NCBI GenBank assembly: GCA_019843655.1
Contig: JACDQD010000011.1
Location: forward strand, 4,010,604 to 4,074,603
Length of the DNA stretch: 64,000 bases
From: Lethocerus indicus
Lineage: Eukaryota > Arthropoda > Insecta > Hemiptera > Belostomatidae
Reading direction: 5' to 3'
This document shows positions 58,210 through 64,000 of this stretch, piece by piece; the first letter of the stretch is position 1; each line of letters starts with the position of its first letter. Both the position numbers and the translations under genes were made by a program. The notes below the pieces were generated by a model. The model made no database searches and had not been told where the DNA came from. It saw only the letters and a list, made by a program, of their open reading frames with translations.

Positions 58210-60594
58210 AAGAAACTAACGGAATATAATAATAAAAATAATGGTCTATATAAGGATCGAATGATAGTCGAATTGTTTCTGAAATTTATTAATTTTTAAT
58301 TTAAAAAAATTAGCAGATCAACTCCGTAGGCCTGAAGAAATACTATTTTATGCTGAGATGGCTATTCCGAATGTCACCTTCCGATATAATCCATTAATGG
58401 ATGTTTAATCCAAGACGGTGGGTTCATTTCTGTTTCCCACTAAGGCTCTTACAATACTCGGATTGCTCCGACCGCGATCTCTCTTCGGCAAAACCATTTT
58501 AGGAACCTTCCGCGGGTTCGTTCGGGGAAATTCCAATTGGGAAAAGTAAATCGGGTATCGCAGGAGCGGGTTTCCTTATGAGGAGGGCACAATGAATAAA
58601 AGCGGGAGGGAGGGGAAAAAAAATGTTCGGGAAAAGCATAAATTCGGACCGACGTCGACGATCGGTTTTCGCTTACGTTTTCCAACCGTTGAAAACCTCG
58701 CGGTAAGAAAACACCCGCTGGTTTCAAATATCGGGTTTATCGACCCGTTTAGAAAAAAAAAACCGCTGAAAACGCAGCAGTTTCAGATCAATCCGAGGCA
58801 ATCGAAATGCTCGGTTTCGATCGAGCAGGAAAAAAAACCACCGATAACTGAAAATACAATTTATCTGAAATTTGAACTTTGATCTCGGTTAAAATCCACA
58901 TTTCGTGACATTGTAATTTTTCAACTACGAAAATAGCCGTACAATGTTTTACTGATCACATATAATTGTATTGAATTACAACGAGTGGAATTACACAATG
59001 TGAATATAAACAGAAAGGCCGGCGGATGGGAATATTCATATTATTATCTGCATATTCATCATAGAAATTAATATTATTGTAAACTATAAATTATAAATTC
59101 CATAACTTAATAACAACGGCTCGGGTTCGACTTCCCCGGTAATTATATTGAGTATGTAAAATACATATATATATACATATAAATTATATATAGATAAGTG
59201 GGCCTTCTCTAAAAATATCTGCCACATTTTGTTATACATCTAAATAATCGATCTGAATTGTAGAACGGTTGTGGAATGAATTAATTTAGACCACTTTAAA
59301 GTTAAACTCTATTTATTTGTTTGAAATAAAACTCTGCTTTTCAGCGTCCTTTCAGAGAGTCCATTCAATTTTTACAACGTTCTTATACGTCAGACGTGTT
59401 ATATTTAGAATTATCGTTTTTCAAGCGGAATACGCGGGGGCAGACCACGCAAGCGATTACATAACTTTCGGCCGTTTCGGAAGTAAACTACGACCCCAAT
59501 GCCGAAACCCTACACGTACATAAATATCCTTATGTATTAAACCCGTTACAAGCTTTGACAAAACGCCAACAAAATCCACGACGGGGGAAATCAATATGGG
59601 GCGAAACAAATTTTAGAAAGTTGAAAAAGCTACAAGTTTTTCTTACTGTCCACTGGCGGACTCGCTGCACTACGGAAATTATTCTACGGGCAACGGCTAG
59701 AATTCGAAATCTACGAACATACAATATGATTGGGTCGATAATAAATGCTTCCAAAAATTACATACATCCTGAGGTTAATAAAATTTAATATTGTTAATAC
59801 AATGTGGCATCCACACGGGCTAACTCTTGGCCATTATACCAGAGGTCAAAGTATAATGGTCAGTCGATTTCATGAGTTATTACTTTTAAATTTGATATAG
59901 TAAATATTGAATTGTCTACAAAAATCCAAAATTTTACTAGGACTGCTCTAAAATATGGAGTTGCAACTTTTGGATTTCTCTGCTAAATTTTTCACGTCTA
60001 ATTTTTTTTTCACGAACGAATCAGGACAACATGTCACAAACGAATCCAAAAATATAAATCACGCGGGGCCATCGAAGGAAATCGAGTTATTTCTCACGAG
60101 GACCCCGAGGGCCGGGGGGAAAAGGAAAGCCCTTGGGCAAACTGCTCTTAAATGTTTTTGTAAGATCGATCTCCGGCGGTACCTTCAGTAATATCCAGCC
60201 GCTTTCGCCCTAAGAGTGTTTAACATTCGGACTTAGGCTGGAATTACGGTGTTACCGACTGAACAAAGTTCGAACTGGGTTGTGCGGATTCGAGTAAACT
60301 AAAATTTTTTTTAAATTACAATCAGATCACAAAATGCTCACATTTAAATTTACTAACTGAAGTAATCTATTCCCATTCCGAGATGCTTCGGCCTGGGGTT
60401 CGAATACCGTTGTATTGTAGGGCCACACACGAATTAAACAATAAAGATTACAGTTAATTACTTCGTCTTACCCGGCAAAGTAAATAGACCCACCTTTTCA
60501 AAACAGTTCGGCCGCCTTTATACCGGGTCTATAATACAACCACTTATCTTAGATCGACATCTTCAGAAGGGTCTTTCTTCTTCTTTTACTTGAT

Positions 60595-60597
<3 letters not shown>
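58210..60597. other. Unannotated stretch with no supported gene
   Basis: Frames at 58592-58882 (96 codons) and 59555-59788 (77 codons), both plus and basic, are unrecognised. TGGCCATTATAC and its near-complement GTATAATGGTCA lie about 11 bases apart at 59829-59863, forming a small stem-loop. Confidence 0.45.
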
Positions 60598-60640
<43 letters not shown>

Positions 60641-60645
60641 TATAT
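60598..60645. repeat. (TA)n microsatellite
   Basis: About 17 TA units, then AATATATATATAT. It follows a TTC-rich stretch (60576-60590). Confidence 0.95.
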
Positions 60646-62144
60646 GAAAAGCGGCGGCATCTCGAACCAAATTGATTTCGTCCTTCGAGAGAGAGAGAAG
60701 GTCCTGTGCCCAACAATGGGCACACCGATGAGCCTTTTATATCGAGTTTTTTTTATTTCCAGCCCAACTTCGCCGAAGAGTCCGCCTTTTATTTTCCTAT
60801 TTGTTTATTTATTTTTTTTTTAAACGGCCCCCGCCTCTTTTTTCCTCACTCCCTTTTTCAATTCCCATTGTCCGACCGCCGTTTAATAATTTCCAAATCG
60901 AATTTCTTAATTAAGCCCCTCGCGCCAGCCACAACAACTCAACGAACTGGCCAACGACACTATTGTCCGACCTTCGAGATTAAATATCAAGTACTATTTT
61001 TTGTTTGCATGAATCTATCAACGAAAAACAAAAATTTCAGACCACAATCTTAAAAATACAAGAAAAATCTGCAAAAAAAAAAAAACGATACGAAGCGTAA
61101 TACATAAGCCGATGATATAACCAATAGATTTTGGGATGGAACTGTAATATTTCAGTAAGATTTCATACTGTAAATATACAGAACAGAATTTTAAGTTACA
61201 TAATTTTATTTTATACTTAGTTTGGTATAGCATGTTTTCTTTATATTCACTTTCTGTCAAGGATCAAATTCGAGGCTTCCGGCCACTAATCTTATTATGC
61301 TGGTTGAGCATTATTTTTTCATGTATTTTGCGGTTTAAGGCCGTTTTTTACAGTCTTATGAAGCTACTGAAGGCGTGGAGAGGCCGCAAGTGGTAGCTGT
61401 CGGTACAGGGCTGCAGCTAGCTAGAGAAAGCGCTGGTTTCCCGCGGGAAACTCCCCCCCCCCTTTTTAAGGTAAAATTTTCGTCAATCAACCGGCCCAGA
61501 AATGTGGCCCGAGGCTCAACAACCGTTTTGCCGAAAATTCCCCGGTCGAAATTCGGCCGAAATTAATAGCGCCGAGGTTATTGTGGGCCGCTTGTGGCGC
61601 TTGGTACACGCTCGGGGACTTATTATTTATTGTCGCGGGCCACGCGATCGCGGCGCGTTAAAATACGGGGTTGACGCGTTGCGCGAGTGCGCTCCCCCCC
61701 TCCGTCGATTAATCGCCGATCGATTAATTTCCATCAAGTGTCGATCGAATTCCAAACCGTGTACAGTCGAAAATATTGATTGAAAAGGAATCAGAACACC
61801 GCCCCAACATCGCCCCGAATCCAGTTCGTACGCGTTCTTGCCGTACAGAAACATGTGGAATTTCAAACTCATTAAAATAAAATAAATGAAATGTAAAAGT
61901 CAGGTTACTCCCTGCCCGTAACTCGAGGACAACGCGAACAGCGATGACGCCTATTGTATTATACAGTTGGTGGCAATAAAATATTCAAATTAGAATCCAC
62001 AATAGGACGGGAATATGATAATGCACGTTTTGCAATCGGGCGTTTGGTCAATAACAATTTGCACAAATCGGTCGATAATTCCTCATTTACAGTACGGGCT
62101 GTACACAACATTGTACATTTAATTAGAATATAGAATTTTTGTAC
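60646..62144. other. Unannotated stretch with no supported gene
   Basis: The plus frame at 60706-61053 (115 codons) is Phe/Leu-rich without a domain; others are shorter. C runs occur at 61452-61460 and 61694-61700. Confidence 0.45.
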
Positions 62145-62157
62145 TAACAGGGAAAAC

Positions 62158-62464
62158 TAATTTGATATACCTGTTTTGTGGTCTGCGAGGGGTTCTGACT
62201 CATACCTAGAAAACGGATTAACAAAATCCGAAGACAAACATAACCCCCAATAACAATAACAGAACACATATATATATATAAACGACTGACATACTGACAA
62301 ACATTACAGTACATGTGAAAGTGACAGTGCAGTGAGGATGCCCAAAAAACATCCAAAGTGCTAACAGTGACTAACACAGCGCTACTGAAGACGGCGAGCA
62401 GCCGAAACCGGTCTAGCAAAAGACCAAACCAGCGAGAGGAGACAGAAACATCACGAACCTACAG
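62158..62464 (+). mobile_element. Hairpin retroposon copy, chimeric 5' half, 13-bp target duplication
   Basis: TAACAGGGAAAAC flanks the copy exactly (62145-62157 and 62465-62477). It starts with the standard leader (TAATTTGATATACCTGTTTT, then GTGGTCTGCGAGGGGTT), but at about 62195 the first arm is replaced by roughly 115 bases of unrelated, A-rich sequence including a TA tract. The normal second arm resumes near CAGTGCAGTGAGGATGCCC and runs to CACGAACCTACAG. The unrelated block is inside the target duplication, so it was probably part of the inserted molecule or was inserted later. Confidence 0.88.
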
Positions 62465-62477
62465 TAACAGGGAAAAC

Positions 62478-64000
62478 GTTTTGCTGGCCTCCAAAATGTC
62501 ATACGTCAGAAATATTATGCGCTAATTTTTTCATCAGCCGTCGTTAAGTGTTTAGGTTTTTATTTTGCGGTCCATTTTTCTCCGTTCAATGAGGATCCGG
62601 CTATAATAAGGGTTGGACAGCCCTAAGGGTCGCAAAAATTATTTTAAATCCAACAAACCTGCCTGCGCCATTCTCTAAACTTGTTATTCCAGCCCCCGAA
62701 ACCGCCGCCGCCCCCCATCCCATGACTGGAAGGCCTTCGGACGAATTCAATCGGCCTACCTAATGCCGGCCTTAGGCGATTGCAAATAGCGCCGGCATTA
62801 ACAAGGCGGTTTCTCTCGTTACACTGTGGAAACAAACGCCCCCCGCCCCCCCAACAGACAGAGCCGGCTCCGCCAGCGTAAATACACGCAGCTTTTAAAC
62901 CTGCCGTGCAAATAAATTCAACCAGTAAACCTCGGCAGGTGAACCCCACCATCCGGTGATAAAGCTGATTATTGGGACAACGGACAGGATTATTGGAGGC
63001 CCAGAAGTAACAGTCGCACTGGCGATTCGCTGTAATTAAATAAATAGACCGCGCGAAATGTAACTAAACCTGCCGTATAATAGACGGACATTCAGAATAT
63101 TATATCATCACTATATACATGTCAAGATATTACATAATTGTTATTAACCCCATCCACCGAGGTCACATAAGCGATATCCTGTACCTGGGCGGCTGTTTGG
63201 TTTAGCGGGTCACCATTATTAGTAGGTCGGCTGGTACTCTAGCACCCGGTAACAGAGCGGATGATATAATATGTATATAACAGCCGCCGCGGGGACGACG
63301 ATCCAGCCAAGTTTACTGCACAATAACGAAGTCCGAACGCCGATAAGGGCCGGCGAAGTCCCGCTTTTCAGGCCGAACGTAAAGCCGGGACATAAACTGA
63401 TGCACTGATGATGATGATGTTTTTAGATCTATTTTATTCTAATAAAATACTCGGTTTAAATTACCGGTTTCTAGCTATTCGCCACCAAGTGCAATTTCCC
63501 ACTAGGAAATAGGTGGTTAAATCCAAATCCAAAAGCTAAAATTCAACTTCATCGCACCTAAGCGCCGATGCTAAGCAGCCTGACAACAGCGCAAGTTATT
63601 ATGGTTGCTATATCGAGTCTGGAACTTGACCCGAATAAACATTTTCAGTTAGACAATAAATCAGACCCTTCATCTAATTTAGATTTCTGGTTGCAGGAAT
63701 CCAGAAACGCCGCCGTGTGCCCATAAATCCTGACCATTGGATATTACTTACCGGAGGGATTTCGAAAAGGGACGTAGGGCGGTTGGTGGGGAGGGGGGGG
63801 GACTTGAAGTTTAAACCGGGAAAGCCGGGGCTTCTGGAAGTGACTTACTGTCCGCTTGGGACCGAGCCCCAAACGTCCCTCCAGGTTAAACAGGAACACC
63901 TACGGAAGCCTTCAGAAAATAGTCTTCAGTTTCAAAAAGACAGCAGTATATTCCGCGCTCAATCATGAAAACACTTTACATACAATGAGATGGATGAGAG
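62478..64000. other. Unannotated stretch to the window end
   Basis: The minus frame at 62644-62952 (102 codons, glycine-rich) and the plus frame at 63717-63968 (83 codons) are unrecognised. The latter is open in one phase from a possible splice acceptor (CTGGTTGCAG ending at 63697) but has no domain to support it as an exon. A short GAT repeat lies at 63410-63420. Confidence 0.4.

Noticed and set aside
60385..60420. B-box-like GGTTCGAATACC
   Set aside because: No A-box at suitable distance and no stem pairing.
63690..63968. Possible terminal exon following CTGGTTGCAG
   Set aside because: An acceptor-like sequence alone is not enough; the translation has no known domain and no donor or partner exon is visible.
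1..64000. CRISPR array, operons or other prokaryotic defence system
   Set aside because: No regularly spaced identical repeats, no ribosome-binding-site-led gene clusters, and the content is clearly eukaryotic mobile-element debris.

Overview
The window reads as intergenic or intronic DNA from an animal, most likely an insect or other arthropod. It is A+T-rich, CpG is not visibly depleted, and it has many (TA)n, (GA)n and poly-G/C tracts. It carries dead copies of Tc1/mariner, piggyBac-like and jockey-like elements, a combination common in insects. I cannot name the species. No open frame runs more than about 185 codons, and none shows a host protein family, so I annotate no host gene. The readable protein sequence all belongs to decayed transposable elements.

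Four layers can be read. (1) A dispersed short repeat, called here the hairpin retroposon, has about six substantial copies and at least ten fragments. It is almost entirely an inverted repeat, yet five copies sit between direct repeats of 10-13 bp and one flanked copy is 5'-truncated, as in LINE-type retroposition. (2) Mariner relatives: a 230-bp element at 16631-16860 keeps transposase codons 1-24; a deleted mariner at 53539-54050 keeps an N-terminal transposase domain; a lone end lies near 41081; and a transposase C-terminus lies in the spacer of a 2.2-kb inverted structure at 24020-26176. (3) piggyBac-type elements with TTAA target duplications: 48254-48461, 52415-53073, and weaker ones at 21257-21398 and 717-1040. 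(4) Three jockey-type LINE reverse-transcriptase 3' fragments on the minus strand (19659-19890, 28262-28500, 34165-34280), and two tRNA-related SINE-like pieces (about 7736-7880 and 30920-31017).

Layout. 0-5 kb: hairpin retroposon copies and a weak TTAA element. 5-16 kb: simple repeats, a short perfect palindrome and a SINE-like piece. 16-29 kb is densest: mariner deletion product, two LINE fragments, four hairpin retroposon copies (one of them a small fragment), a TTAA element and the 2.2-kb inverted structure. 30-47 kb: SINE-like and LINE pieces, more hairpin retroposon copies and long (GA)n. 48-54 kb: two clear TTAA elements and the deleted mariner. 54-64 kb: mostly unannotated, ending with a chimeric hairpin retroposon copy at 62158-62464.

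Nothing here forms an operon or pathway. The relationships are those of mobile elements: non-autonomous derivatives that would have depended on transposase or reverse transcriptase made elsewhere, with insertions into and beside one another. All coordinates and alignments were made by eye.
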